DNA of 64,000 nucleotides from Pseudopyrenochaeta lycopersici (GCA_003313425.1 NHZP01000026.1:372001-436000); one strand, 5' to 3'. Shown: positions 34,646 to 47,671, counted from the first letter of the stretch. The notes: generated by a model not told the origin, from the sequence alone. Made by a program: numbers and translations.

Positions 34646-36045
34646 CTAGATTTCAATGCCTTCTAATATATGATCCATCGTAGCAGAGGACGTTGAACGT
34701 TGAGTACTTGCATCAGATGAAAGCTCCCGCACTATCATGCCAGAAGGAGCCTCTTGAGTGCTCGTCCTTCTCAAGGACAATGGAGGCGAATTTTGAATGG
34801 CAGGCATGTCTGGCACGCTTACCCTCGCGAAGAATACATGGCCGTGTCCATCAACAGCGACAATTTCGAGAGCGTATTGTTGTTCCTCGATCGATACCGA
34901 TATTGCTGACATCTGAGCACTAATAGGTCGTAATTTTGACTCCCATTCGGCCCTTGCGGAGCAGGTCAAGCCCCCATCACGTGTGTTTCGAATGTTCAAT
35001 ACTTTCACGGTCCCGGTGCCCTTGCTTCTTTCTACTATCACTAGGAAACGACCGTTCAGGGATGCAACTCCTGCCCAAACGTTCGAGCCCACAATCGTAT
35101 CAGGAAGAGGCCTCATTCGTCGACGTAAAGCGATGGGATCCTTTTCCAAGATATCTACCGGAACAATGAAGCTCGAGATAAGATGGGAGCCTTTCTGATG
35201 GTCCGTTGTGCCAAGTATATGCGGTCTGCCCGTCGGGGAAACCACCATGGCTGCAGACGATATCTCGTACAAAAAAGACTGGATTTGTTTAGTACTAAGA
35301 TGATGAATTAGAGAGCTTAGCGACTCACGTGTTGATTTTTGGGTGAGTTGCAATTAACATGCCAGCTTGGTTCCACGCTTTGTAGGCCAAACCTTGGAAC
35401 TGCGCCGACGCGCCAGCAGTAAAGATGATTGTTTGCCGTCAGAGCAAAGATCATTGGGCCATATACGGGGTTGCTTGGAAAGGGCGAGAATCCGACAGTT
35501 TTAATAACGCCAATGTTACCAGGGCATCTCAATATAATTCGGTCGGCCTCGGTGTTCCAGCCGCTCCTGTAGGAGTATCTGAAAACCTTGACTCCATTTT
35601 CACCTACACCAGCCACAGCTATGCTTGCCATAGCTCCTTGCCCCATAGTCACCGCTACATCTTGAGAGATAGATACCGACCAAGAAGTTCTGAATGACTT
35701 CTGGTCTATTAGTCTATCGTCAATGAGGTCGTTTGCTAGATTTTGGCTCGTTCTATACTCTCCATAGACCAAGAGACGACGGTGGGTGAGTATAGCAAGG
35801 AGGTCTTCGGAAATCGCTATTGCTCTGATTCCTCTATCGTCAGAGTTGAGCTGAATCGGTAGAATGGCTTTGAAAGGAATGTCTCGACATCTGCTGGCCT
35901 CTCTCGGATTGTATACACGGACTTCATTTGACGAGGCTGAGACTAGCCATCCTGATGGCGAAAAAGATGTTGCGATATCGTCCTTCGTCCGGCTCCATCG
36001 TTGCTCTGTCCTCTTTAGACGGCATTCATCGTATGGAATCGCCAT
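34646..36045 (-). CDS. WD40-like beta-propeller protein, function unknown
   Basis: Exons complement(35329..36045) and complement(34646..35278), with a 50-base intron (GTGAGT...ATCCAG), give 449 residues. Repeated short units typical of diverged WD40 blades are visible: SFSPSGWLVSASSNEVRVYN, AIAISEDLLAILTHRRLLVYG, GVIKTVGFSPFPS with ALTANNHLYCWRV, and VVSPTGRPHILGTT. The classical WD dipeptides are mostly absent. The end (last 50 residues) is Ser-rich and probably disordered. No targeting signal is seen. It is divergent from the permease gene, 779 bases away. The propeller assignment is inference from the blade pattern. Confidence 0.68.
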
Positions 36046-36824
36046 TGTTGCTTGGTGGGGATAAGTGGAGCAGACAAGGATTGACTAGGAACATGGTGCT
36101 TCCCAAAGCTTGACAGGAAAAGGCCAGGTTGGTGAAACCAGATGCTTTTGGTCTGCGTCATGTATTCAGTAGACAGGCGTAAATAGGCGAAACCAGGCTG
36201 TGCTGATAAGCCAAATTCGCGTCCGGGCTAGCTTCAAGCCTTCGCTCAGTGTATGAAGCAATGGTTGAGAAACATGGAATCATTAAGGCGTCCCAGGAAA
36301 CTGCCTCGCCGTCCATATCCTGCAGGCGGTATCTTATTCGCATCAAATACAAGGTCGTGATTGGTGATTGAGAGGGACCTGAGAAAGGCTGTGTTGGGAG
36401 CCGTCATTCAGAACCAATGATTTTCACTTTGCCCTGTTGCCTCAAATAGTAGGATCACACGTTTAAATGCACATGTGCGCGGCCACCCGGTTCAGCCAAT
36501 CATATCAATGTGAACTCGCGACTGAAAACCCGAAACCTGACACATGATAGGAGCGGATGTTGGCCTATCTGTAGCTTGTAAAATCTCGCAGGAAGGCAAA
36601 CAGGGCAACTGTTATGCAAGCCACAAAACACAGTAAAGCGATTCTGTTATCAATTTGTCAAAGCGGTAATGCGCTTAAGGCTCATGTAGGTCTGCTATCA
36701 AAGGCCTAAGGTTCTGGCTACACACGAATTGAAAAACTATTTAGAAAGGTCCCACCGTCCAAGCAAGGTGCTCTTTCAAAAGCAATTGTTTAATTCATTA
36801 ATATCAGAGTAAACCCTGTCCAGC
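36046..36824. promoter_or_regulatory. Divergent promoter region, WD40-like gene and permease
   Basis: 779 bases between divergent start codons. A minus-strand frame at 36158-36352 might be an upstream exon of the WD40-like gene but cannot be supported. No operator motif was singled out. Confidence 0.3.
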
Positions 36825-39646
36825 ATGGAGGACGAACTGCGGCCCTTAGACCGCTTTCCATATTATGTGAATCACTCAGAACACCTTCACCGTGTTCTCA
36901 ATAGGCCTCAACTTGCAGGTGGGAGCTTCAAATACATGCATATGAATCCTTTATGTCGCTGACTCTACAGGGATCGGAATATCTGGGTGCATTGGGGTAG
37001 GACTATTTGTGACGTCTGGCACTTTGGTTTCTACAAGCGGATCCTTAGGAGCAGCCATCAGCTATCTCATCGCTGGTAGCATTGTTGCTTGCGTGTTCTA
37101 CAGCATAACGGAGATGATCGCAGGTAAGAAAGGCTAGGGGGCTAGACGTCCACTTTTTATGAGAGATATACTGACGTCGAAAGTACGTTTACCACAATTC
37201 TCTAGAAAGCCCGCTATAGAATAATGCGATTCTGCTTAGACACTATATTTCAGCATTTATTTCGGAGCATACACTAACTTTTTGCTTACTTTAAGTGTCG
37301 ACCGCTGACAGGCGCCCTCATTGATCTACCCCACACATTTCTCGGGCCTGCTTTCGGCTTCACAGTGGCCGTATTATATGCGTATGTTAGATGCTTCGAA
37401 CGATCTAGGCCGACGATAACAATAGCTCAGGGTAAGCGAAATATGTTGCATGGCCACTCTTACAGCGCATTCAGCGGAGCTCACTGTTCTGTTGAGAAGT
37501 GATGGCAAAATGCATTCGGTTGCACAAGAAGCGGCTATTAATATAGCTTTTATTGTTTTGACAACTCTTTCACATTGTCTTGGAGTCAAAGTGAGGACCA
37601 CCTTTCCCCATTGTCAAGATTGAGGCTCATACAGAATTTTAGCTTTATGGCAAGATCGAGCGAGTAAGTTTCACTGGAATCTCCTCGAAATACTATGTCT
37701 AATGTAGTTATTACAGGTCGTCATGTGGTTCAAGCTGAGCTTGTTGGCACTCGTGTGCAGTCTGATGGTGGTGTTAAATTTTGGAGGTATCATCATCCAA
37801 ACATCCACAATCGATGTCTTCCTGACGCTTTTCCTAGGTGGTGGCCGTCCAGAGCAAGGGTCATATAAAGCGAGTAAGTCTACAAGTGTTTTATAAAACT
37901 TTGATGGCTGAAACATCGCAAAGACTACACCTCCCATGCCCTCACTCCAGGATGGCTTCCAGCAGGTTTCAAGCGAACTGAGGAAATTTCGCTGAAACTG
38001 AAGGGTGTTCCATATGATGAATTTGGAATATCTGGGGTTGGTGGAACACTCTTTGCCTTCGTGTAAGATACGAGCTCCTCAGTATCAACTATGCCTAACG
38101 GTTCTTTATAGCACTTCAGTGGCACTTGCGATTTTTTCTTGTTTTGGAGCCGATCTTGTCGCCATGACCGCAGGTGAGGCGAAGCGGCCGTGGAGGGATG
38201 TGCCTATCACAATGTCCTTTGTGTACCTGGTTCCCCTCGCGATATATCCCTTTGTCATGTTAGCTGGTGGAGCAAATGTCAACTATGCGAATCCGAACTT
38301 ACCAAAAATTTGGAGTAGGGGGAATGGCGCGACGAGATCTGTATTTGTCATCGCAGCCGAGGAGTCTGCATTGCATGCTCTACCGAAGGTTTTAAATGCT
38401 TTTTTCATCGTATCGGCCTACACCACAGCGTAAGTGTTTGCCAAACTACTGCTTGCTACCAAACTAATTTGATAGTAACACATTTCTTTACGCTGCTTCA
38501 CGGAACGTATTCATGCTTTCCCAGCAGTACGGTTCTCAGAAAATTGCGAAGGTGTTTGGTCGAACCAATAATGGTCACACTCCACTCGCTGCAATCCTAC
38601 TTTGCTCCGCGTTTGGATTTCTCTCCTTGATTGGACTAGCAGATAAGTCTGGCTCTCAAGTAAGTTGACCCTGAACAAGTACGCTGCAGCCTGGAATACT
38701 TCGCAGCCCTCAGTATGGACGACTTGCTGCGGCCAAGCGTTGCGAACGCTTTCAGTACAAGGATCTAAGACATTAGCTAATATAGACATCTTGTAGCCTC
38801 TCATCACGCTCGCCGAGATATACACAAGCACTGCAGCCTGTATCAACCTTTGTCAATGTGTAACATTCCTTAAGTTCAAGGCCGGGTAAGTGAACGATGA
38901 AAACGAGACAAAATGACTTCTCTCATATCTAGAGCAGCCTCGATCGCTTGGAGAAGGATAAAGTGTTCAGCCGCAATGATCCACTTTATATTACACACCT
39001 TTTCAAGACACGATGGCAGCCTCTCCCGGCCTACATTGGCATTGTCGGCTGTTCCTTCGTTATTGCCTGGTCTGGTATCCCGCCATTGGTCATCCTGATT
39101 GCAAAAGGTGGTCTTACGTCAACCGAAAATCTCAAGTCCACAACTAGTCTCGTGTTTGACATCCTAGGCGCATACACTGGGGTAAGTATTTAATCGGAAT
39201 TGCTTCAGTATGTTCTAAATTCTCAACAGCCTCTTCTCTTTGCGGGTTTCTACTTTTCATACAAGTACACTCACCCATGCTCATCGCGCGTTGACCTGCG
39301 CGATCCCTCAGTTGAGGTCTATGTTCTAGAAGACTTATCCACGATCGAGCGTGAAGGACCAGAGCCCGCCCCTCCCTTACCTCGTTATCGCCCGGATTCA
39401 TATGAGCTTCCTGCGCGGGCCGACGATGTTGTGAGCCCGACTGGAATTCATATAAGTGCATTCAAGGAAGAACAGAGCCAAATTAGTATTGATATGGATA
39501 CAGACATGCAGGAAGAAATACAAGCACAGAATGCACGGGATAACGAGAGAAGAAGAATAGCTCAGATACTGAAGAGTAGACCAAAGAGATTGGAGCGGGG
39601 GATATGGAGAGAAATCTGGAGTTTTGTCGTTACTGACAAAGAATGA
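36825..39646 (+). CDS. Amino-acid/polyamine permease, 14 exons
   Basis: Plasma-membrane transporter of the APC superfamily (fungal AA_permease type), about 671 residues. In-frame model: 36825..36918, 36971..37123, 37312..37381, 37431..37590, 37643..37663, 37717..37786, 37838..37873, 37951..38062, 38112..38429, 38476..38659, 38707..38754, 38797..38885, 38938..39181, 39230..39646. Landmarks: GIGISGCIGVGLFVTSG (first helix signature), FGADLVAMTAGEAKRPWRD, ASRNVFMLSQQYG, and the membrane-proximal FKTRWQPLPAYIG. A hydrophilic acidic C-terminus of about 110 residues follows. The exon at 38707-38754 is the least certain. The third junction is odd: the intron is 188 bases and the model lacks a short conserved loop. 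The substrate cannot be read from the sequence. Confidence 0.82.
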
Positions 39647-40719
39647 TTCTAGCTTTAAGTATCATATATCAAGCTCAATCCTTTATCGGTGATCAGAACA
39701 CACCGTGATGGTTCTTAGTGGGGGTGTTGGAACCCAAAGACGGAGGGCAATCAGATCCCCCCATCGATTCACCTCGCCGTTAACCCGCAGCCTCTTATAC
39801 ACGCCTCCGCTTTCACTTACTTTGCATCTACTACGTTGACACTCAACTTGCCCAGTATACGTATCTAAGGCGCCAGGCGCCAGGCGAGAGGCGGTGTGGT
39901 GAGGACCGATCCAAAAGCGGTAGATCCTGACCATGCCAAGGACAGGCTGGTGCTATCGTTGCGGGCTATGCAGAGTATAGTGTGACGAGTGCGTGGAACT
40001 AGGTGGGGCCAGGTGATGACCAGAAGAAAATTGGATCGAAGAGACGCAATGTTTGAACTCTCATGAAGGACACGTACAACATTCTGTGGAAAGAGCCCCA
40101 TGATTTTCTGCAGCAGTATCTGAATCTTAAATTTCCCTCTGCGGTGAGATCATTCTGTTCCATGATCGGATCGAGAGCTTGACATTGTAACGCCCTATAC
40201 GACCATATGATACGCTAGCGGGACACAGAAAGTACAGCAAGCAAACCTGATCATCGTGTATGGGCCTTGACTTCCTCAATATGTTTGATTCATAAGTGTG
40301 CAAATGCCTCAAATCATTCATCCCCGCCGAGTTCACCACAGCCAGAACCTCACGCTTGAGAATCTTCACCATATTGGCCGCACCCCTATCATCCATACGA
40401 AATAGAAGAACCCGTATCCGAGTTAAGAACCTAATTACTGAACTCCAAAGTAGTCGCCGCAGTTGGAATCCAGTGGCATGTTGTTTCCATAAACATGAGT
40501 TTAATAAACATGCGACCAGTTATTGCCGGAAGCGAAACACAACAGACTTCGCGCTGGTCCATGTAAACACCACGTATTGGTCTGTTGGGTCAGATCTATG
40601 ATCGCCAAGTATAGATTTGGCTTCGCTTCTAACGGGGAGTTGCGCAGGGTTAGCGCATCCACTGTGATCGTTTGGCTATTGCATTTGCATGGTCATATGC
40701 AGCTAAAAATCCCAGCGTC
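39647..40719. other. Convergent spacer, permease to regulator gene
   Basis: 1.07 kb between two converging genes. Includes a short GCGCCAG-type tandem (about 39868-39886). No supported gene. Confidence 0.4.
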
Positions 40720-42479
40720 TCATATTCTTACATCTCCTGACTGAAGTTTGTCAGACCAATCTGGTCTGTACTTCGTTTTCATGTGTGCCATAAGATCGAC
40801 AAGGGATGCAGAGAGGGCGGCAGAGCTTGGCCATTTCCAAGAAGACAGTTCGAGAACGAGGAGTGCGTTAGAGTAAAGCTGAATAAGGTTGCCACCGAAA
40901 ATCGACGGTATGTTCTGGATCAAGACAGTCCCTGCCCGATAAACCCAGTGTGGGGTCACGAAGACGTGAATGCCTCCGAGGCTCACCACAGCCTCCAGAA
41001 CATGCCATGCACTTCCCCAGCAAGGATTGAGCAAGAGATGAGTCATGTGAAGGACTATGCGGAGGATGGGCAATAGTTCTGCCTTCTCATCTAGAGGTGG
41101 AAGAAGTTTCGTCATATTTTGCTTCATGACATAGTCGCCTTTGCGGAAGCGATTTTGCAGTCGAAACAACGAGCACATATAGTCTGCTGGCTTATCTTTC
41201 TCAAAACATAATTCCGAGTCCTATGTCTGTTAACAATGATTCACATGAGAAAGCTTAACACCCGAAACATACAGGTTCTGGGAACAAAGCAGGCCTGTCC
41301 AGTGTCGATGCAACCTGGTTTTCGAGACTAAAAATAGTCATGTGCATAGTTCGCAGCATTTCAATGTCGTTCGGCTCCAGCTCTTGGAGTTCTCTCTTTG
41401 ATTCAAGATCAAATGCGAGGCGCCCCGCAAGGGCTACTTGCTGGCCAATATTTCCTGTCTTCGGATCGAACGAGCTGTTAATGGCTAGCAAAAGGACGGA
41501 TCGAAGCGTGGCGATAGTTGGCTCGACGGTTGCAGCCTCAAGATGCTCCATAGCATCTGTGAAGTATTGCGTCGCAAGGGCGCGGTATTTGATTGAATTT
41601 GCTTGATGGTAGGAGAGCCTACCAGTAGGATTCCAAACTTGATCTGCGTTTTGTCTCTTACCCGTGTTTGGAAGGATGTAACATGAAATGGAATAAATCA
41701 TGTATAACGAAAACTGTTCTGTAGGCGTGAGATCTGGCGGCTGTTCTCGTTTGAGATAACGCAGCGATGGATCAAGGATAGGGTACACGGGCTCGATGGT
41801 CTGGATATACAGCTCGAGGAGTTCATATTGCTTCGCTGGTGATTCCTTGGTCGACAGTTGCCACTCATCGTCTTCTTCGTGGCCTTCAAAAGGTGAGCGA
41901 CCTTTGGCTGCGTGGAGTCTAGGTGATTTCAAGAGACAGGATTCGGCGCCCAGATATCGATAGCTGTCTCCAGCATAGGCAAAATGGTGCTCGTAGTGGA
42001 TATCGTCGTCGGGTTTGAGCGAGTCGGCCTTGTTTTGTGCAGACAAATTTCCGTCTTGAGTGCCTTCTCCTGAACTAGCTGGAGATGGATGGATTCGGGT
42101 ATCAACTCGGCGAACGTGATCAACCAACTCGGATATGTAGCTGGTCCGTGTTAAACGCGACCGAGAAACCTGTGATGACGTCTCACCTTCGGGGAAGCAG
42201 TTCGTTGCGCCCATGGTCGTAAAACATGCACTCGACACCAGCTTTGGTGCATTGCCTGCCAGCGTTAGTCCAACGCCTCTGAGTAGGACAAGGCCCACGG
42301 ACCTGCACTTCGGCAGCAGAGTGTCGCAGCCGCGACGGCACTCCCGACAGCGCTTGCACGCAGGAAGACTCTGGTGAAATGTGAGCACGCAACTCCAACA
42401 GGTGGTGGGCAACGGAGGTTACCTGAATTAAGACATCCAAGTCAAGCCTCGGGGGCAGCGTATTAGTCGTGGCAGCCAT
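40720..42479 (-). CDS. Zn2Cys6 transcription factor (minus-strand member of a divergent pair)
   Basis: Fungal binuclear-zinc-cluster regulator. Exons complement of 42423..42479, 42303..42370, 42187..42255, 41273..42140 and 40720..41220 give 520 residues. Splicing assembles a perfect cluster, C-X2-C-X6-C-X6-C-X2-C-X6-C, at Cys24, 27, 34, 41, 44 and 51. The first three introns (52, 47 and 46 bases) crowd into 340 bases; one cuts the zinc cluster itself. Without splicing, a 385-codon frame from 42412 hides the true start. The middle homology (fungal-specific transcription factor) region starts at about 160 with YELLELYIQTIEPVYPILD. A GTAAGA near the stop leaves open a further 3' exon. The target genes may include the neighbours, but this is inference. 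Confidence 0.85.
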
Positions 42480-42851
42480 ATAAACATGGAATTTTGCCGC
42501 AAATACGAGCGACGCCGTCTCCTAAAGTCCACGAACTGCTAACTTCATAATACAAAGTCTTTAAAGTGGGATGGGTATCGTGGTCGATAAGATGAAGGCA
42601 CCGAGGCGTGTTGGGGCTGGGCTCTGGGCAGCGAGGATGAGGGGAGAAGCGACAATCTTAACTGACAAGCGCGGTCCAATACGGAAGTGATGATCGCGGC
42701 CGGCTGCATCCCGCGTGCTCCATCACCAGGATGTCGTCGGCGCACGACCATCCAAACTTCACGAACCAGCCCATCAGCTCCTACATAACCCGCATCAGCG
42801 CCATGAAGAGTGCGCCTTCGTGCTTCAGACGCGCGACGCTCAGTTTTCGTG
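42480..42851. promoter_or_regulatory. Shared promoter of two Zn2Cys6 regulator genes
   Basis: 372 bases between divergent start codons. It contains a CGGCCG palindrome at 42697-42702; paired CGG half-sites are the usual targets of Zn2Cys6 proteins, so auto- or cross-regulation is possible but not shown. Confidence 0.4.
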
Positions 42852-44932
42852 ATGCAGAATCGTGCAAAAGTGCGTCGTAGGGTGCTTGCCTGCGCGCGCT
42901 GTCGCAAACGCAAACTTTCGGTGCCTATCCACGAAGGCCCCTAATTGGATGTACATATACTGACTACAACAAGTGTGATGGCAAAGTACCTGCGTGTACA
43001 CGATGTGTAGATGCAGGCGTGCAGTGTGTCGGCTTCGATTCTTCGACACAGCAGGAGGCGCCCCGAAGTATCGCTGATTTCCTCGAGGCCCACATTGCCA
43101 GACTCGAGGCTTCGCACAGTTCAGCCCTATTGCGGCCACTGTCTCGACCAAATGCAACCATTCCTTCTCCAGCTGATTCTTCCGAGTTGAAAGCAGAGCC
43201 AGGCCGTTGGCGCGCAGAAAAGTGTGCTTTCGCCGATAGCCTTGTCAATCAGGTTATGGAAGACATTACGCCCTCCTTTCTCGGTGTTTCCAAAGCACGA
43301 CCGCTCCTGCAGTGTGTCGTCAAGGGAACCCGGCTTCCCTCCAAGAAGGGCCCTGTAGTTTCTACTGATCTAAACGAGAACCATCCACGCTCCATTCTCA
43401 ATCCTCAGCCGACCAAAGGCCTGTTCCGCGATCTGATCCCTGATGAGGTTGGTGCCAACACCCTGCTTCAAATCTACCTGGACCGAGTAATCACACAATA
43501 TCCCATCTACCACCGGAACGACGTAACGACAGCTTTCAATTCCATTTACCATAAGAAAGCATCAACCCCAGACGAGGACTCATTTCGAAACCGCTACATT
43601 GTTTGCATCATCATGGCCATCTCCCTCAGTACAAGCGCACGCAACAAAGTGCAAAAGGCCAATGAGACTGCGTATCAACTCGTCCGACATGCGATGCAGT
43701 GGATCCCAGAAGTTGCAACAAATGACATCCCTGGGCTGCAGGCTATTCTCATTCTCACACAGTATATCTTCCTGAATCCTAGGATGGCGGATCTGTGGCT
43801 TCTGACGGGCCTGATAAGTCAAGCAGTCATCGATCTTGGCCTCCACCAAGAGTTGCCAAACGATAGCCGGGTCTCAGCGTATTCACGAGATATGCGGCGT
43901 CGTTTATTCTGGTGCGCATGGGAGATGGAGGTTGGAGTTTGCTGTATATTCTTGCGCCCTACTAGCTTGCCCATCAGACGAATCGAGGTGGCATTCCCGC
44001 TGGAAATTGATGATACCGCTATTACCAAAGCCAGTGTCGAACCTACGGGACGAGTATCAAAGTTCACGCAACGTATTATTTGTCGCTTTCGCCTCATTGA
44101 AGCAGAGGTTATCTCAGTCCTCTGGCTTGGTGATCCGGTACCGAAGGAATGCACGTCTTTGGAGCAATGGACCCAGCGGTGTATCGATGCCATGTCGGAA
44201 TGGCAGCGAGAAATCTATGCTTCGGCACACGACAATAAAGATCGAGGATTAAATTCAAGATGGAACGAGATGTGTCTCTACACTGACATCGCCTGTCCCT
44301 ACATTCTCGTCTCGCTGTATCGTTCCTCTCGTCGCATACCGAACCCGACTTCGAGCCAAATGATTGCTGCCCTGGTCAATGCTGTCAAGGTTGCCGATGG
44401 CTACATTCGACAGTCCGAGGCTGAGGCCGGGAAGATCAAATATGTCTTTCACCCATGCCACCATGTCTTCAACTGTGCCCTTGTCTTTCTTCAAGGTCTA
44501 CAACGCTGCAAGCAAGAAGTGGCAGAAAATTGGTCTTGGCAGCAAGTAGAGGATTGGATGCATGTTTTTGCAAAATGTTTTTCGTCTATCGCTGAGCGCT
44601 GGGCCGCTGCCAAAAGATGTCTGGAAGAGTACGAACGATTGCTTCTTCCGATCAAGAAGGAATACATGGACTTTTTGACACAGAAGGCAAGCCTCTTACC
44701 ACCACCACTTCGCCCGACTGCGCCGATCACCGGTGTCATCTATGAGTATCCTGCACCAGCTCAAGCTCCCGCGGAGATCGATGAAGCATACCAATTTTGG
44801 AGCGTCTTCAATCCCACCACTACAACAACTGATACCGAAGCGGTCAGCGCCTATGTATACAATGTACCACCTCGAGATTGGAATACGGAGTTTTCATTGA
44901 GTTTTGCAACAGATGCTATCCCAGAGGTGTAG
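42852..44932 (+). CDS. Zn2Cys6 transcription factor (plus-strand member of a divergent pair)
   Basis: Exons 42852..42920 and 42974..44932 with a 53-base intron give 675 residues. The zinc cluster is C-X2-C-X6-C-X6-C-X2-C-X6-C at Cys14, 17, 24, 31, 34 and 41, assembled across the splice junction (RKRKLS joined to CDGKVPACTRC). A short linker and a coiled segment (IADFLEAHIARLEAS) are followed by a fungal_trans middle region from about 150 (LLQIYLDRVITQYPIYHR) with the typical SRDMRRRLFWCAWEME motif. The C-terminus is Pro/Ala- then Thr-rich. The start ATG is close to the basic MQNRAKVRRRVLAC, as in many family members. Confidence 0.92.
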
Positions 44933-45944
44933 GTTTACATGGTGGTCTCACGGCCCAGGATTTCCTACATTACGTGGCGTTATCGGCGTTTCTGGGCTCA
45001 TGATAGTATCTGTTGCTCTGGCGAATGGCACATTTCATGCAGGTTTGAGTGCTTCCCTGCGATAGATCAAGGCATTGCGATAGGTCTCACTATTTGACCG
45101 GCTGTAACTGTCGGTTGCGACTGCTCCATCTCCTGTACAGTTCAACTGCTAGTAGCTTCTCTCCTATGCGCTCGAAGATTAAATTAATCATAAATTCGAA
45201 CGATAAGACACCCACTTCGACCTGAAAACTTTGATTCAGCTGCCGGCGGTTCACCTTCCGTGTCGTTCTCTCCCAATAGATGCCGGAGATCGACCGAATC
45301 CATGGCTGCATGTGACAGGCGGCGGCTAATGCATCCTAGCGATCTGTCACACTCACTTATTGGTAGATCACCAAACCATCCGCTCATCCCCGGCTTAGTT
45401 CCCTGCCTCGCATGCTGCAAAGAGGGAATCTTCCGTGTGATACGAGGCCTCTTGGCATTTGTCGCTTGTCGCGCTGTGTCTTGAACAATTTCTCACTTCG
45501 TTCACGATGCACCACAACGTGGCCAATGCTAGATAGCGAAGCAGGCGAACACATGCATTGGACATCTACAGTCTCGTATGATCAGAGCCTAACCAGAGCA
45601 GCACTCTAATCAATGAAAGATAACAGCTATAACAACCATACGAGCCTTTATGGGCGAAATGTGGCACACTAGAACATTGTCAGCCCTCGTCATTACCACC
45701 ACTCATGTCAAAATCCGGTGGCCTCTTCTTGCTCTTTATACAAAGAAAAGCGTTGTCAATGTACTCATGTAATGCCTTAAAGGACGGTAATACTCCTTAT
45801 TTAGTGATGTAAATGAATACCCACAGGGAGAAACCGATGCATTGGTATAAAAGAATCGCATTAGCAAAGCTAGAGATAGGTCTCTCGATTACCTTGTTCA
45901 ACCAGAAGCGAACGCGACTAATCTCCATCTTTCCCATTTCTGTT
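44933..45944. other. Convergent spacer, regulator to C45-type enzyme gene
   Basis: About 1 kb between converging genes. Short frames only; nothing recognised. Confidence 0.4.
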
Positions 45945-47105
45945 TCACAATTCTAGATTTATCGTCTCTTCAGCCTCCGTCGGCCTTCCCAATCTAACGA
46001 CAGCTTTCTTACTCTTCAAGTCCATAACAATATTGAACAACGTCGCACTCCCCGTCTCCTTCGTCTCAAATCGACATATCGAGCCCGGGTAATTCTGCTC
46101 ATCTTCAAACAGCCTACTCACGTCTTCCCAACTCGGCTCCTTGTCTAGCTTGTCTGCATTCTCAGCCATGGTAGGAGCTCTAGTCAAGGAATCCTTCAAC
46201 CATAGAGTATCAGTCTCGCCGGGGTGCTCGAGAAGGAAATGATTAGTATGAACAATACGGCCGGCAAAGTCGGGAAGACAGTCCGCAAACGTGGATTTTG
46301 TGAACTCGAGACCTAGAGCTGTAGTTGGGTCCGCGAGCAGAATATGTGCTGAGGACGCCATACCGTAGCTTTGCAGCTTTTGCACTGCTTCCTCAACAGA
46401 GGTGCTTTCGAGTGCCATCCTGAGGCCGAAATGAACAGGGAGATGTGTTGAGTCTACTCCATGGACTTTGATAGCATTCAGTAGCGTTCCGACTCCTGCG
46501 CTGTTGAACCCTATCTTGCCAATAATACCCGCTTCGGTGACTTGGACAATAGTGGGTTTGTTAGATTGAGTGATTTTGGTGATGACGAGGTTTTGTTTTT
46601 GGACCGTCATCCACTGTGTCAGATTAGCAACTTTGTCCATGTTAACGAGGTGTCGAATGTCTCAATACATACATCCCAATTCTGCGCCAACCACGCCCGC
46701 TTCTCCGTATGCCACGCCAACGACGTGCATCCATCACTGAATAGCCCAAAGTTGATTTCCGTCCGAACGTTCAGCGCTACAATATCGAGCAACTCTCTTC
46801 CGGAACCGTCGGCGATGCCTTGCATTTCTTCATGATACGCTGGCCACCTCTCCTTGGCTTGTTGCTCAAACTTTAGCGCATTTTGAAGAACTTGGGGCCA
46901 TGTTTGCTTGCAATTCTTTAAGAAAAGATCTGCATAGAAGTCGATGCAGCGGTTAATAGGAGTTTTTGCGGCTTGACCGTGCTCGTAGCCTATCTGAGGT
47001 GCGTCAGCTCAATGTTGTGGTACGTCGATGTGTTTCTCGCGATGAAGCGATGACGTCAACACAGCATACCTCGTATGGTGTTCCTTTGCACTCGATGAAC
47101 AGCAT
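45945..47105 (-). CDS. C45-family acyltransferase (acyl-CoA:6-aminopenicillanate acyltransferase-like)
   Basis: N-terminal-nucleophile amidohydrolase/acyltransferase. Exons complement(47070..47105), complement(46673..46993) and complement(45945..46613) give 341 residues. The family start is present: MLFIECKGTPYE then IGYEHGQAAK. The self-cleavage site is SDGCTSLAW, with Cys101 after Gly100, essentially the position of the Gly102-Cys103 cut known in the penicillin enzyme. Further family motifs are LAQNWDW, GIIGKIGFNSAGVGTLLNA and VHTNHFL. The C-terminus is not a clear peroxisomal signal (ends INLEL), unlike the penicillin enzyme. No penicillin synthesis genes are nearby, so a different amide substrate is likely. 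It is divergent from the deacetylase gene. Confidence 0.9.
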
Positions 47106-47671
47106 CTTGCGTGTCTACTGACTTCAATTATACTAAAGTATAGCCCTCGGTTTCCAGATTTCGACTCCTATCGATGTTACAGAACAACAATGCGTCTGTC
47201 AATACTGGTAGACATCCTGGTCTACTCCTCGGCAGTTCCGCACCTGCCCCTCACCGTGTTGCTCTCAGTTTCGCCCCCAGTGATTGCCCCGCTTACATCA
47301 TCTCTCATTTGCAACTGAGCACATCAACATGACACACGTTGCGTTACCGAGTTCGAGAGCGAGTCCGGTCCTTGGTATCCGCTGTAGCTTGATCCTACAT
47401 GCAGAGTAGTTCTCCAAAAATGCCGTTTGACCTGCTTCTTATGGCATTTGTGGGTAAAATAGTAGTGTAGGTAACCGCTCATACGGTGATAATTGTGGAG
47501 AATAAGCATGGCACAATATGATGTTACCATGCATGTGACGGTGGCGGCATACGAAATACGGAAATGATAAAGATGGGGCAACAGCCAACTGGGCCCCAGT
47601 ACCACAGTTTCAAATAGAGCTGCTTGACTAGTGGTCTCCAGGACCCTGTAGAAATTCTTCAATCTTCTATC
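47106..47671. promoter_or_regulatory. Shared promoter region, C45 enzyme and deacetylase
   Basis: 566 bases between divergent start codons of two amide-hydrolysing enzyme genes. The head-to-head arrangement suggests co-regulation. No operator was identified with confidence. Confidence 0.35.

Noticed and set aside
39868..39886. GCGCCAG tandem
   Set aside because: Barely two units; too short to call a repeat.
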